A stretch of DNA of 64,000 bases from Marinimicrobium agarilyticum DSM 16975. Lineage in GTDB: Bacteria; Pseudomonadota; Gammaproteobacteria; Pseudomonadales; Cellvibrionaceae. Made by a program: the position numbers and the translations under genes. Location of the stretch: positions 62,001-126,000 of the forward strand of contig NZ_KE384008.1 in the NCBI RefSeq assembly GCF_000423345.1, given 5' to 3'. Numbering within the stretch: the stretch's first letter is position 1; the number at the start of each line of letters is the position of its first letter. Under the pieces are notes generated by a model. It was not told the origin of the DNA. It saw only the letters and a list, made by a program, of their open reading frames with translations, and ran no database searches. Of the stretch, positions 8,595-18,021 are shown piece after piece.

Positions 8595-10037
8595 ATGATT
8601 ATTGCCAGTTTTCTGTTCTTTCTGTTGGTATTTGTCGTGATCGGGGCCTTGTCGGTCCTGGCCAGCAAGCGCACGACCACGGACTATCTGACCGCAGGGC
8701 AGAGCATCAAGCCCTGGCTGGTGGCCCTCTCGGCCGTGGCGACCAATAACAGTGGTTATATGTTTACCGGCATGATCGGCTTTACCTATATGAACGGCCT
8801 GTCCTCCATTTGGCTCATGATCGGTTGGATTCTCGGTGACTATGTCGGCTCCCTACTATTGTGGCGCTCTATTCGCGAGACCACGGAGCGCCAGGAGCTC
8901 GATTCGTTCAGTGGGCTGGTGACGCGTTGGTGGGGGCAAGACTACCGAACGCTGCGCCGCATCGCCGGGCTGTTGATCCTTATGTTCCTCGGCACCTACG
9001 CAGGGGCACAACTGAATGCGGGCAGCAAGGCGTTGCACGTTTTGCTGGACTGGAATTTGACCACCGGGGCCTGGTTGGGCGCCGTCATGGTGTTGATTTA
9101 CAGCTTTGCGGGTGGCATCCGCGCCTCCATCTGGACCGATGCGGCGCAGTCCATGGTGATGGTGGTCGCCATGCCCATGCTGATGTGGATGGCGATGCAG
9201 AGTGTCGGCGGCTGGAACCAGATGGTCAATGACCTGTATCAGGTGGAATCCGGTTTTATGAACTGGTTTCCCCCGGGCAGCACGATCTGGTCGGCCTGTT
9301 TGTTTGTAGTGGGGTGGTTGTTTGCCGGCTTCGGTGTGGTGGGTCAGCCTCATGTCATGGTGCGCTATATGAGCCTGACCGACGGCAAGCTGATGAACCA
9401 GGTTCGCGCCTACTATTACGGCTGGTTTACCTTTTTCTATGGCGCTACGATTATTGTTGGTCTCCTGGCACGGCTCATCATCACCAATGCCGAGCAGTTT
9501 GACAGCGAGCTGGCGCTGCCCACCATGGCGGTGGAACTGATGCCTCCTATCCTTGCCGGCCTGGTTCTCGCCGGACTGTTTGCGGCCACCATGTCGACGG
9601 CAGACTCTCTGGTTCTAAGTTGCTCGGCGGCGGTCTCGCGGGACATTCGTCCCGGTCGGCCCCTGACGTTTATTCAGACCAAAGTGGCGACCATGGCGGT
9701 CATCGGGATCGCCCTGGTATTGGCTATATACGGCAATGACAGTGTGTTTGAGCTGGTGATTCTGGCCTGGGGCCTGCTGGCTTCAGCGTTTGCCCCCTTG
9801 TTGCTGATTTACCGTTTCCACCGGCTGCCCTCGGAGGCGCAATGCATCACTGTGATGCTTGCCGGCGTTATCGCCTATCTGATATCGCACTACACGGTGA
9901 TTACCGATTATGTGTACGAATTGATGCCCTCAATGATGGTGGCCTTTGCGGTTTACGGGTTGCTGCATCTGAAATCTCCGGTTCCAGTAGTGGGCCATCA
10001 GCGCGAAGAGAGCGTTGAAAGAGATACTCAAGCTTAG
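8595..10037 (+). CDS. sodium:solute symporter, PutP-like
   Basis: A 480-aa inner-membrane sodium-coupled symporter of the SSS family with about 13 membrane helices. Family marks are TTTDYLTAGQSIKPW in TM1-TM2, GGIRASIWTDAAQSMVM, GQPHVMVRYMS and STADSLVLSCSAAVSRDI, all placed as in sodium/proline permeases. The ATG follows CTGGAGACGCC. No catabolic gene adjoins it, so proline is only the best guess; another amino acid or organic solute is possible. It is transcribed towards the chemosensory operon and ends 25 bp from that operon's last gene. Confidence 0.85.
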   Translation: MIIASFLFFLLVFVVIGALSVLASKRTTTDYLTAGQSIKPWLVALSAVATNNSGYMFTGMIGFTYMNGLSSIWLMIGWILGDYVGSLLLWRSIRETTERQELDSFSGLVTRWWGQDYRTLRRIAGLLILMFLGTYAGAQLNAGSKALHVLLDWNLTTGAWLGAVMVLIYSFAGGIRASIWTDAAQSMVMVVAMPMLMWMAMQSVGGWNQMVNDLYQVESGFMNWFPPGSTIWSACLFVVGWLFAGFGVVGQPHVMVRYMSLTDGKLMNQVRAYYYGWFTFFYGATIIVGLLARLIITNAEQFDSELALPTMAVELMPPILAGLVLAGLFAATMSTADSLVLSCSAAVSRDIRPGRPLTFIQTKVATMAVIGIALVLAIYGNDSVFELVILAWGLLASAFAPLLLIYRFHRLPSEAQCITVMLAGVIAYLISHYTVITDYVYELMPSMMVAFAVYGLLHLKSPVPVVGHQREESVERDTQA

Positions 10038-10062
10038 CGATTTGAGAGCCCGCGCTGGGCGG

Positions 10063-10554
10063 CTAATGCAAGGTGATCAACGCCTGGGGCGTGGAGTCAA
10101 ACAGATGGCTCAGATCGAGGACCGGATAGAGCCGGTCTTCGTAACTCAGTGCAGCGCAACTGAGGTGGGGCCATCGGCCACTCAGGCTATCCACCGGACG
10201 CGCCTGCTCGGCGGTAACCTGAAGCAGTTCCGGTTTTCCCGCCAGGGGCAGGGCGCCCAGTTGCAATGTCTCGTTCGCGCCCGAACGATACGCCACAATG
10301 GCGACCAGCGGGGCCTGGGGGCAGGTGAGGGGGCGGGACGTCAGCAATTGCGACAATTGCAGCAGCGGAATCAGTTGTTCGCGCCAGACAAACGCCTGTG
10401 AGCTGTAGGCGGGCAGGCCAGGTACGGTGACGACCTCAGTGACCTGCTCCAGGTATTTGACCTCCCCTTGGGCGAGCACGATCTCAAGACCGTCCGAGAG
10501 CGTCAGACGCCAGGCGCTGAGGGATGGGTTCGGGTCCTGTTGCACCGCTTCCAT
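10063..10554 (-). CDS. CheW-like protein, last gene of the Pil-Chp operon (ChpC-like)
   Basis: A 163-aa protein with one CheW fold: GLEIVLAQGEVKYLEQVTEV, VWREQLIPLLQLSQLL and a closing RLYPVLDLSHLF segment. CheW proteins couple methyl-accepting receptors to a CheA-type kinase in the cytoplasm. It follows another CheW-like gene by six bases and closes the chemosensory operon, like chpC in Pseudomonas aeruginosa. Sequence divergence from pilI (15739-16341) suggests a different partner. Symbol not assigned because orthology to chpC cannot be shown by eye. Confidence 0.75.
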   Translation of the reverse strand: MEAVQQDPNPSLSAWRLTLSDGLEIVLAQGEVKYLEQVTEVVTVPGLPAYSSQAFVWREQLIPLLQLSQLLTSRPLTCPQAPLVAIVAYRSGANETLQLGALPLAGKPELLQVTAEQARPVDSLSGRWPHLSCAALSYEDRLYPVLDLSHLFDSTPQALITLH

Positions 10555-10560
10555 AAAAGG

Positions 10561-11064
10561 TCAGCCTCCCAGTGACGACTGTTGTGAGTGAATGTTTCGG
10601 CGTAGCGCCTCGGGTAGTTGCCGTAACAACAGCTCGGTGTTGACCTTGGCGGCGACTCGGCCGTCGATGACGGCGACTTGCTCAAAGGCGTGATGCCGGC
10701 CCCTCATGCATTGGGGCAGCGTATAGAAGCGGGGAGTCCGCTCCAGCCGCATCAATCGATGGCAGGCCAGAGCCAGTGCCCCACCGGGGCTCTGTACGAT
10801 CAGGGCGGAACGGCAGGCACCTTCCTCGGGCAGACACAGTCGAAGCTTCCGGTTCCAGTAGACGGCGGCGTAAGCCTGGTCGTGGAGTCGCACCTGCCCA
10901 CAGGCGGGAAGCGCCGCTTCGGTAGCGGTGAGCTCGCTCAGGTGCACCGCTTCTCGTCTGGGTAGCAGCCATAGCAGCTCCACGGCATCGACTAACAGCC
11001 ATTCCTCCCGAGGCTGGTCGGAGCGGGGCGAGAGAGTCAGTCCGGGATCGGAAGTGTCGTTCAT
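10561..11064 (-). CDS. divergent CheW-like protein
   Basis: A 167-aa protein that keeps the rough CheW layout (LLVDAVELLWLLPRREAVHL, QVRLHDQAYAAVYWNRKL, a long variable middle, VAVIDGRVAAKVNTELLL) but has lost most conserved Gly and hydrophobic positions. Its ATG overlaps the stop of the kinase gene in the pattern ATGA, so the two are translationally coupled. That makes a role as an accessory adaptor of the ChpA kinase likely. It is too degenerate for a firm family call without a profile search. Confidence 0.55.
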   Translation of the reverse strand: MNDTSDPGLTLSPRSDQPREEWLLVDAVELLWLLPRREAVHLSELTATEAALPACGQVRLHDQAYAAVYWNRKLRLCLPEEGACRSALIVQSPGGALALACHRLMRLERTPRFYTLPQCMRGRHHAFEQVAVIDGRVAAKVNTELLLRQLPEALRRNIHSQQSSLGG

Positions 11065-13874
11065 CAGTGCAGACTCGATTCAATGCTGTTGAGCAGTTCC
11101 ACTTCGGAGAACGGCTTGTTCAGGTAGCGATCCACTCCCGCCGTGCGGGCCAGCTCCCGGTGTTTTTCGGTGTTGCGCGATGTGATCATGATAACGGGGA
11201 TGTCTCTCAGCGCCTCTTGGGCGCGCAGGTGAGCGGTGAATTCCAGACCGTTCATTCGGGGCATTTCCATGTCCACCAGTACCAGAGACGGCGTTCGCTC
11301 CTGTAAACGATCAATGGCTTCAAAACCGTCTTTAGCGGTGACCACATCGAGACCCAACTCGGTGACGAACTCCACTAATGAGCGACGGGTACTGAGGGAG
11401 TCATCGACAATCAAAGCCAGGGGGCGGGCCTTGGACAGAGTGGGTAAGGGCGACTCCGAGTGGTGACGTATGGCCTTTGAGGCGGTTTCCACGAGGGCTA
11501 TGGCATCCAGCACCGGGGCGACCTGACCGTCACCGAGAACCGTTGCTCCGAGCACGCCGGGCAGTTCCGGACAGAAGGCGGGCAGAGGTTTGACGACCAT
11601 TTCCCGACTGGCCAGAATGCGGTCGATCAACAACCCCTGGATCTCCCCTTGCCCGGATTGCAGCATGAGAACCGCTTGAGCCTGCCGGGTATCGGCGCTC
11701 TCGGTGCCGGGAAGGCGGGCCACTTGGGACAGGTGCCAGACTCTGAATACCTGCTCGCCGTAACGATAAAAAAGCGCGTCACCGTCGTTACTCAACTGCT
11801 CGGGTTCCATGAACACCACTTGCTGGACGCCGCGACTGCTGAGCGAGAGGGTGTTGGAACCAGCCTGCACGAGCAATTGATGTTCGGCAATGAGGCGGTT
11901 GGGAATGACCAACCGCCACAGGGTGCCGAGACCGGGTTCACTCTGCACGCTGATCTGCCCCTGAAGCGCTTTGAGCTGATCGGTTACCGCGTCCAGGCCA
12001 ACGCCGCGTCCGGAGGTTTGACTGACGGTCTCTCGAGTTGAAAACCCCGGGAGAAAAATGAGGGACTCCAGCCATTGGGCGTCAGCATTTTCCGGTGGCG
12101 TCAGCTCCAGAGCTTCGGCCCGCTCGAGAATTCGTTCGTGGTTGAGGCCCCCGCCGTCATCGCTTAACTCAATCAGGGTGGACTGCGTTTCTGAGCGGAA
12201 GCGCAAGTGCAGTTGACCCGCCTCGGGTTTATTTTGGGCCGCACGCTCGTCGGCGCTTTCAATGCCGTGGTCCACGGCATTGCGCAGCAAGTGCATGAGC
12301 GGGTCTGCCAATTGCTGCAGGGCGTTTCGGTCCAGCGGGGCTTGCGCGCCTTCAATGTGAAGCTCCACCTGCTTTCCCGTGAGCCGACAGGCCTGACGAA
12401 CGCAACGTTGAAGGCGCGACTCCAATTGACGTGCCGGAACGCTCAGCATGTCGAGCAGTTGCTGCTGCGCGTCGTTCTGGTGGCGTTGCTGGGTCTGAAG
12501 TAGATCGTTCAGGGTACTCAGCTCACTTTTGGTCCCCAGGATAAGGTCATTGGCATCGGCGGCGTATTCCTGCAACTGATGATAGAAACTGTGCAACTCG
12601 TTGTATCGATCGAGCTCAAGCGGATCCAGTGACTGGTCCTTCTCAAGCGCGTGGTTGGCGAACAGGTTCCTCAGTTCGATCACCTGGCCCAACTCCTCGG
12701 TTAACCGATTCAGCTTTTGCTGCAACTGCTGCAGTTGCAGGACGCCGCTTCGGGCACGGTGAGTTTGGGTGGTAAGGCGGTGGTTGCCGATACTGGCTTC
12801 CCCCGAAAGCGTCAGCAACGCATTGATTCCGCTTTCGGCGACGCGGATCTGTGTCGGCTCCACAGCGCGCTCGGGCTCGACGGATGCCGAACCTTCATCG
12901 GTGGCTGGCGCTGCGGTCGATGGCTCTTTGGGTGGATCCCCCAGGTCTCCGGCTGCCAATTGATGGTAGCGGTCGAACAAGTGTTGCAAAGCCTGCAGAG
13001 CCTCGTCGCCAGGCTCGGTCGCGTCCAGTAAGTGATCGAGCAGGCTCGCGGCGGTATCGACCATTTCCATCAGAAAATCGTCGATGCCCTCCGGCACCGT
13101 GGGTGCCATCCGCTCCAGCAAGTCCAGGAAGTCTTCACTGTAGTGCATCCAGTTCGCCAGGCCCGTCACGCCGACCACGTTGGCCGAGCCCTTGACCGTA
13201 TGGGTGATTCGCTGGGCCCGCTGCAGGGCCTCGGGTGCGCGTGTCTGAATAAACCGCGAGAGTGTGTCGGAGAACTGCTCCATCTGTCCGGGCAGCTCCA
13301 ACATCAACCCCTCGAATAATCTTGGGTTGATGTCCTCGCCGAGCTTCAGTGTCAGCATCTGAGCGTTCGCCTGGCGCGGCGGACCCGACGGGGCGCTCAC
13401 CTCCTCCGGCGTTTCCCACTCAGGCTGTGTCAACGCGCCTTGCAGGCGATCCCCGTCGGGGCAGGGGAGCGGCCAGGCAGGGTCGGACAGGAACTGCAAC
13501 AGGCTTTCGATGGACTCCGGGTCGTCCTGCTCGCCCGACTGCAACTGTTGTACATACGCCAGCAAATACATGGGCGAGCTGGCAGCCAACATCAGAACCG
13601 CTTCGCTGGCGGAGTGGGGGGACACCGCTTGCACATTCTCTCGCAGGTGACAACACACTTCGGACAGACCGCCCAGGCCAATCAGCTCGGCGGCATTTTC
13701 CAGATTTTCAAGATCGGAGCTCCGTCGCTCTAACCAACTGCCCAGGGCCTCAGCCGACTCTGGCGCGGGCTCCTCCAGGGAGGTATCCAACTGCTCCTGA
13801 AGCTCGACGATCAGCAGCGAGAGCATGTCCTGCTGCTCTCGATTCAGGGCCGGCACGGTCGACTCACTCATCAT
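11064..13874 (-). CDS. chpA: ChpA/PilL-type hybrid CheA histidine kinase (compact form)
   Basis: A 936-aa cytoplasmic kinase of the type IV pilus chemosensory system. Order: a degenerate Hpt-like N-terminal region (1-130, no His), an Hpt domain with H225 in ITHTVKGSANVVG, an Ala/Pro-rich linker (about 310-345), dimerisation helices, a CheA HATPase (LMHLLRNAVDHGIES, DDGGGLNHERI, GRGVGLDAV), a CheW-like regulatory domain, and a C-terminal receiver (LIVDDSLSTRRSL, LVLVDMEMPRMNG, LNKPFSE). P. aeruginosa ChpA is about 2,470 aa with many Hpt domains, so this is a strongly reduced version. It is preceded by pilJ, with two bases between the genes. Confidence 0.88.
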   Translation of the reverse strand: MMSESTVPALNREQQDMLSLLIVELQEQLDTSLEEPAPESAEALGSWLERRSSDLENLENAAELIGLGGLSEVCCHLRENVQAVSPHSASEAVLMLAASSPMYLLAYVQQLQSGEQDDPESIESLLQFLSDPAWPLPCPDGDRLQGALTQPEWETPEEVSAPSGPPRQANAQMLTLKLGEDINPRLFEGLMLELPGQMEQFSDTLSRFIQTRAPEALQRAQRITHTVKGSANVVGVTGLANWMHYSEDFLDLLERMAPTVPEGIDDFLMEMVDTAASLLDHLLDATEPGDEALQALQHLFDRYHQLAAGDLGDPPKEPSTAAPATDEGSASVEPERAVEPTQIRVAESGINALLTLSGEASIGNHRLTTQTHRARSGVLQLQQLQQKLNRLTEELGQVIELRNLFANHALEKDQSLDPLELDRYNELHSFYHQLQEYAADANDLILGTKSELSTLNDLLQTQQRHQNDAQQQLLDMLSVPARQLESRLQRCVRQACRLTGKQVELHIEGAQAPLDRNALQQLADPLMHLLRNAVDHGIESADERAAQNKPEAGQLHLRFRSETQSTLIELSDDGGGLNHERILERAEALELTPPENADAQWLESLIFLPGFSTRETVSQTSGRGVGLDAVTDQLKALQGQISVQSEPGLGTLWRLVIPNRLIAEHQLLVQAGSNTLSLSSRGVQQVVFMEPEQLSNDGDALFYRYGEQVFRVWHLSQVARLPGTESADTRQAQAVLMLQSGQGEIQGLLIDRILASREMVVKPLPAFCPELPGVLGATVLGDGQVAPVLDAIALVETASKAIRHHSESPLPTLSKARPLALIVDDSLSTRRSLVEFVTELGLDVVTAKDGFEAIDRLQERTPSLVLVDMEMPRMNGLEFTAHLRAQEALRDIPVIMITSRNTEKHRELARTAGVDRYLNKPFSEVELLNSIESSLH

Positions 13875-13876
13875 GG

Positions 13877-15742
13877 TCAGGCGCTCTGGCTGGAATGAGC
13901 CGACAAGTCCTGATTGACGGCGTGCTGTTTCAGGCTGTTCACCGCTTGCTGGGCTTCCGCCTGAAATTCCGGCAGATGAAAGACGCTGACCCGCTCGACC
14001 AGGGTGCGTGCACAGGCCTTCAACTCGTTGACCTGAACGGCCTGCTGTTCCAGCTCCCGGTGGGTGCTCCGGGTGGATTCGGTGATACTCTGCGCGCGGT
14101 CGCGAACACGACTGGCGTTGCTGGCCTGCGCCACCGAGTTGGTGGCAATGGATTTGACGTGATCTACCAGTTGGCGGGTGGCCTTTTCCGTGTGCTGCAT
14201 GCGTTGCCCGGAGTCCTCGGCCAGGCGCGTGCCTTCGGCCACCTGGGTGATCAGGGTGTTCATAATATTCACCGTATCGGAGGTTTCCACCCGAATGTTA
14301 TTTACCATGGCGGAAATGTCCGAGGTGGCTTCGCGCGCGTTTTCTGCCAGGCGCTGCACTTCCTCGGCGACCACGGCGAACCCCTTGCCTGCTTCACCGG
14401 CGGAGGCCGCGTGCATGCTGGCATTCAGTGCGAGAATGTGGGTGCGTTCGGCGATGGTGTTGATCAGGTTGACGATGCCGGTAATTTCCTGGGAACGGTC
14501 CCCCAAGCGTTTGATACGTTTTTCCGTTTCCCCCAGTGTCGAACGAATGGCGCGAATGCCCGTAACGGTTTCGCCCACAGCGGACTGCGCTTCGTGTGTG
14601 TGCTCAATCGCGGTACGGGCCACCTGGTTGGTTGTGCGCGCCTCCATCGCGACCTGATTCATGGCCTTGGCCAGGCTCTCCAGTGCCTTGTTTGCCTCGG
14701 CCACTTGTTCGCGTTCCTGTTCTGCCATTTGGGAGACCGAGCCGGACTGCTCAAGCAACTGATCGGAAATGCGGTTGACCTGGGCCGAAATCTGGGTCAC
14801 TTGGTGAAGCGTGCGCGCCGTCTCTGAGGTGAGCAGGTTGACGGCATCGGATACGGTGCCGGTCACATCCGCCGAGACCGGAACCTTGATCGTCAGATCT
14901 TTCTGGGCAATCATCCCGAGGGATTTGATCAGGGTAATGATGGAATCGTTCAGCTGCTCGTTTTCTTTCGCCTGACTTTCCAGTACCTGAATCCGCTCAT
15001 CCAGCAGGCGGTTGAAGGCCCGACCCAGCGTACCCAGTTCGTCCTGGCTGTTCAGTTGCACCCGGGCCTGGTTTTCGCCCCGATTCTGCCGGGCAATGAC
15101 ACCCTGAATATGCCACAGCGGCAAGACGATGCTGCGATAAATAAAGTACATCGCCACGGTGGTACCGATGGCAGTGATCAGCAACAGGGCGGCAAACAGC
15201 GTTTGGGCGATAGTGCGTTCCTGCGCGGCAATGTCCAGGCGCTGTTGGGCATTGTTATCTGCCCAGGCTGAATAGGCCTCAAACGCCTCACGCCCGCCGA
15301 GGGAAATCGCTGAGGTGGCGTCGGTTGAGAACGGATCCTGTGGTTCCCACTGTTCCAGAAGCTCTCCGGTCTGGGTTTTCAGCTGGTTGTGTTGTTCCGT
15401 GAGGGTGTTGAGCAACGGTCGGTTGACAAACCTGGGGTCGCGCTCGCCCAATTGGTTGATCAGGGTGGCGGCGTTTTCCAACAACACCTCGCGGCGCTCA
15501 AGCGCCGCCGGGTCCCCGGTAGTGAACCAGCGGTCAATCGCGCTCAGGCGCTGCGCAAAATTGGCATCAAGCTGTTCCAGTTGGCTTTGGGTGGAGGCAC
15601 GTTGCTGTTGAATATCCTCGCTGCGTATTTCGGTCGCGATCTGGGCATAGTAGGCCACGCCCATCATCACGAAACCCACAACCAAACCAATCATCAGGCT
15701 GCTGATCTTGTGCGATATTTTTAGGCCAGTGAGTGCTTTCAT
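13877..15742 (-). CDS. pilJ: PilJ, methyl-accepting chemotaxis receptor of the type IV pilus system
   Basis: A 621-aa inner-membrane receptor. TM1 (about 11-32) and TM2 (about 185-206) bracket a helical periplasmic sensor. HAMP follows, then a signalling hairpin with the conserved tip region (NLINTIAERTHILALNASMHAASAGEAGKGFAVVAEEVQRLA, about residues 430-470). PilJ senses surface contact or pilin state and feeds PilI and ChpA. It starts inside the end of pilI with a four-base ATGA overlap. No CheR (pilK) gene follows, unlike in Pseudomonas. Confidence 0.9.
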   Translation of the reverse strand: MKALTGLKISHKISSLMIGLVVGFVMMGVAYYAQIATEIRSEDIQQQRASTQSQLEQLDANFAQRLSAIDRWFTTGDPAALERREVLLENAATLINQLGERDPRFVNRPLLNTLTEQHNQLKTQTGELLEQWEPQDPFSTDATSAISLGGREAFEAYSAWADNNAQQRLDIAAQERTIAQTLFAALLLITAIGTTVAMYFIYRSIVLPLWHIQGVIARQNRGENQARVQLNSQDELGTLGRAFNRLLDERIQVLESQAKENEQLNDSIITLIKSLGMIAQKDLTIKVPVSADVTGTVSDAVNLLTSETARTLHQVTQISAQVNRISDQLLEQSGSVSQMAEQEREQVAEANKALESLAKAMNQVAMEARTTNQVARTAIEHTHEAQSAVGETVTGIRAIRSTLGETEKRIKRLGDRSQEITGIVNLINTIAERTHILALNASMHAASAGEAGKGFAVVAEEVQRLAENAREATSDISAMVNNIRVETSDTVNIMNTLITQVAEGTRLAEDSGQRMQHTEKATRQLVDHVKSIATNSVAQASNASRVRDRAQSITESTRSTHRELEQQAVQVNELKACARTLVERVSVFHLPEFQAEAQQAVNSLKQHAVNQDLSAHSSQSA

Positions 15743-16341
15743 AGGTGCTCCGGTATTGAGGGTCTGGGGCCTGCCGTATGCGTGCGACGTTCAGTCGACG
15801 CCAAATCACGCAACGCTGAGCCAAGGTGTTCGACGGCCAGTTGAATCAGATATCGTTCGCCGTCGCGAGCGACGCCACTAATGAGGGCTGAGACCACATC
15901 GGTCTTTTCATCGAACGGTGACTCGTCCGTGACGTTTGATGGCGTCAGCCATTGCCGTTCCGGGAGCGCATCGACGAGCAGCCCGACCATGGCGCCATCG
16001 AGGTGAAAAACCAGTGTTTTGCTTCGTATCGGCAAGGCCTGTCCCAATCTGGCGTGGAGTTGATAGATCGGTGTCAGTTCGCCCCGAATCTGCGCCAGAC
16101 CGACCAGCAGCTCGTCGCTGCCCGGTATGGGAGCGATGCTGAGCCCGGAAAACGCTTCGGCCCGTTGCTCGGCGGGGAAGACCCAGTGAAACTCGCCGGT
16201 CGAGAAACGATAGAAAGCGGTGCCGACTGCCTCCGTCTTTGGCCGGACGCTCTCGGGCAGGCCCGCTTCCGGAGGAAGATCCGAAAAGCGGGTCAGTGCT
16301 TTGATAAGCTGATTCTGGGCTTCAGTTGTCGAAATGGTCAT
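15739..16341 (-). CDS. pilI: PilI, CheW-like adaptor
   Basis: A 200-aa CheW-domain protein. Recognisable parts are RFSTGEFHWVFPAEQRAEAF, LVGLAQIRGELTPIYQLHARLGQ and MVGLLVDALPERQWL. It links PilJ to ChpA. Position between pilH and pilJ matches the P. aeruginosa pilGHIJ order. It is 12 bp downstream of pilH and overlaps pilJ by four bases, so it belongs to one polycistronic unit. Confidence 0.85.
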   Translation of the reverse strand: MTISTTEAQNQLIKALTRFSDLPPEAGLPESVRPKTEAVGTAFYRFSTGEFHWVFPAEQRAEAFSGLSIAPIPGSDELLVGLAQIRGELTPIYQLHARLGQALPIRSKTLVFHLDGAMVGLLVDALPERQWLTPSNVTDESPFDEKTDVVSALISGVARDGERYLIQLAVEHLGSALRDLASTERRTHTAGPRPSIPEHL

Positions 16342-16353
16342 AAAGATCGAGCG

Positions 16354-16716
16354 CTACAAAGAGGATAGCGCACTGAGTATCTGTTCCTGAGTATAGGGTT
16401 TGGAGATCATGGCCCGTCCCCCTTGCAGCTCCCCCCACACCCGGTCGGCCTTCTGGTTTTTACTGGTCACGAACACAATCGGGATTTTGTTCAACTCCTG
16501 ATCCTGGTGGATGGTCCGGCAGGCCTCAAAGCCGTCCACGTCTTCCATTACAACATCCATCAAAATGACATCGGGGCGACTTTGTTTGGCCATACTGTAG
16601 GCTTCTCGTCCACTGGTGGCGGTAATGGCGTGGTAGCCGGCGGTGGTGACGATGTCTTTCAGATGCTGAAGGTCGATTGGGGAGTCGTCGACAATCATGA
16701 CTTTGCTCGCGCTCAT
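16354..16716 (-). CDS. pilH: PilH, single-domain response regulator
   Basis: A 120-aa CheY-like receiver. The acidic pocket D10-D11, phospho-acceptor D54 in VILMDVVM, T84 in VFVTSK and K106 in ISKPYTQ are all present, so it should be phosphorylatable by ChpA. In Pseudomonas PilH antagonises or resets PilG signalling to the pilus motors. Its length equals the family norm. It lies 46 bp downstream of the pilG-like gene. Confidence 0.88.
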   Translation of the reverse strand: MSASKVMIVDDSPIDLQHLKDIVTTAGYHAITATSGREAYSMAKQSRPDVILMDVVMEDVDGFEACRTIHQDQELNKIPIVFVTSKNQKADRVWGELQGGRAMISKPYTQEQILSALSSL

Positions 16717-16762
16717 TGTTCACTCCTGTTAGTACTGCTCTTTTACTCGGGTTGTTGGGCGG

Positions 16763-17647
16763 TTATTCCCGGAAATGCTGCTCGGTCACCGAGCAGAATT
16801 CGTTGTGGTTGATGGGTTTGGTCAGGTAGGTGTCACAGCCGGAAAGCTTCCCTTTGATGCGATCAAAGTGGGAAGACTTGCTGGTGAGCATGACCACGGG
16901 GGTTTTCCGATTCAGCTCGGTGCGCCGAATACTCTTGCAAACGCTATAGCCATCCAGCCCGGGCATGATGACGTCGAGGAAAATAATATCGTAGTGCGCC
17001 TTTTTGACGGCAGCCAGGGCCGCCTCGCCATCGGCGACAACGGTCAGATCGCACCCCATGCGTTCAAATTCAATTTCCAGTTGACGGCGCACGGCCAGGC
17101 TGTCATCCGCTACCAGTGCTTTTCGAAGCGTTCCCGGTGTGGGCGACGGGTTTCTTGACGGTGCGCCGCTGCCGGATACAGGGAGAGAAACCACTTCACC
17201 GGATGCGTTGGCGCTGCCACCAATCTCAAACTCGGGAATAAAATTGAGGTGGTCGACGGTATAGCGGTCCAGAATCTGAACCACCCGAGTCGGGTTGATG
17301 GGCCAGGAAAGCGTGAGAGACGAGTTGGTATTGATGTTCTTCTCACGGGTAATGCGCAGTACGGGCCTTTTTCGTTTTTCTGGTATTTTTGACGCCAACC
17401 GACTCCAGAATAAAATCGCTTCCGGGTTGTTGATGTTGAGTATAATTATGTCACTCCGGTTCAATGCCTGAGCGGCAACGTCAAGGCTCAGGTGGGTGGC
17501 GACCGGTATCAACTGGTAGCGTCGGGCTCGATACCGGGTAATGCCCAGAAGTCGGCTGAAAGTGATCTGGTCTTTCTGTTCGGCACCGATAAGAGCAACA
17601 TGAAAAACGCGGAAATCATGGGTTTTTGTGGCTGTCCGCTGTGTCAT
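16763..17647 (-). CDS. PilG-like response regulator with an N-terminal pseudo-receiver
   Basis: 294 aa when started at the ATG at 17647; a TTG at 17728 is open but has no RBS and adds 27 unlikely residues. The C-terminal 120 aa are a canonical receiver: D181-D182, phospho-acceptor D225 in IIFLDVIMPG, K277 in LTKPIN. It stands where pilG stands in other operons. PilG is normally about 135 aa. The extra N-terminal 130 aa look like a second, degenerate receiver: DIIILNINNPEA has Asn at the phospho-Asp position, and LSWPINP has Trp where receivers carry Lys. A Ser/Pro-rich linker (about 142-172) joins the two. PilG-like action on pilus extension is inferred. Confidence 0.8.
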   Translation of the reverse strand: MTQRTATKTHDFRVFHVALIGAEQKDQITFSRLLGITRYRARRYQLIPVATHLSLDVAAQALNRSDIIILNINNPEAILFWSRLASKIPEKRKRPVLRITREKNINTNSSLTLSWPINPTRVVQILDRYTVDHLNFIPEFEIGGSANASGEVVSLPVSGSGAPSRNPSPTPGTLRKALVADDSLAVRRQLEIEFERMGCDLTVVADGEAALAAVKKAHYDIIFLDVIMPGLDGYSVCKSIRRTELNRKTPVVMLTSKSSHFDRIKGKLSGCDTYLTKPINHNEFCSVTEQHFRE

Positions 17648-18021
17648 TATGAGTCCGTTTTTTGTCAGTAGCGAGGTTGTACCGCTCAGTTTTGTTGCTG
17701 ATTGTATACACTCTTTTCCAGTTCTCAATAAAATTCAAGAAATATTTATCGTTCTTTCGAATCTGTATAGACATCACAAAAAACTCAAAAAAATATTCTG
17801 TCGAAATGAACGACGAGACCAATTTTTCGTGGCGCTTATTATTGAGTTGTTGGCGCGATCGACTTCTTTTTATCGAGAAATTTCACATGATTCATCCTCT
17901 AATAGCGAACATTTCAGTTTTCTGATTTTTTACTTCAAAATGTACTAGCGCTGCTGTCTTGATTGCTTGTTTGGGGTTCACTAGTCTTTCGGGGTAAATT
18001 TACTTTGACGGGTGATTGGGT
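17648..18021. promoter_or_regulatory. AT-rich divergent promoter region
   Basis: 374 bp between the leftward Pil-Chp operon and the rightward MHYT-hypX pair, much richer in A+T than its neighbours. A TATACA hexamer near 17705 is a candidate -10 for the leftward operon. A plus-strand ORF of about 106 codons across it (17628-17948) has no RBS, unlikely composition and overlaps the regulator start, so it is not called. No other structure was seen. Confidence 0.5.

Noticed and set aside
17628-17948. Plus-strand ORF of 106 codons in the AT-rich gap before the MHYT gene
   Set aside because: No RBS, overlaps the start of the leftward regulator, and composition reflects AT-rich promoter DNA.
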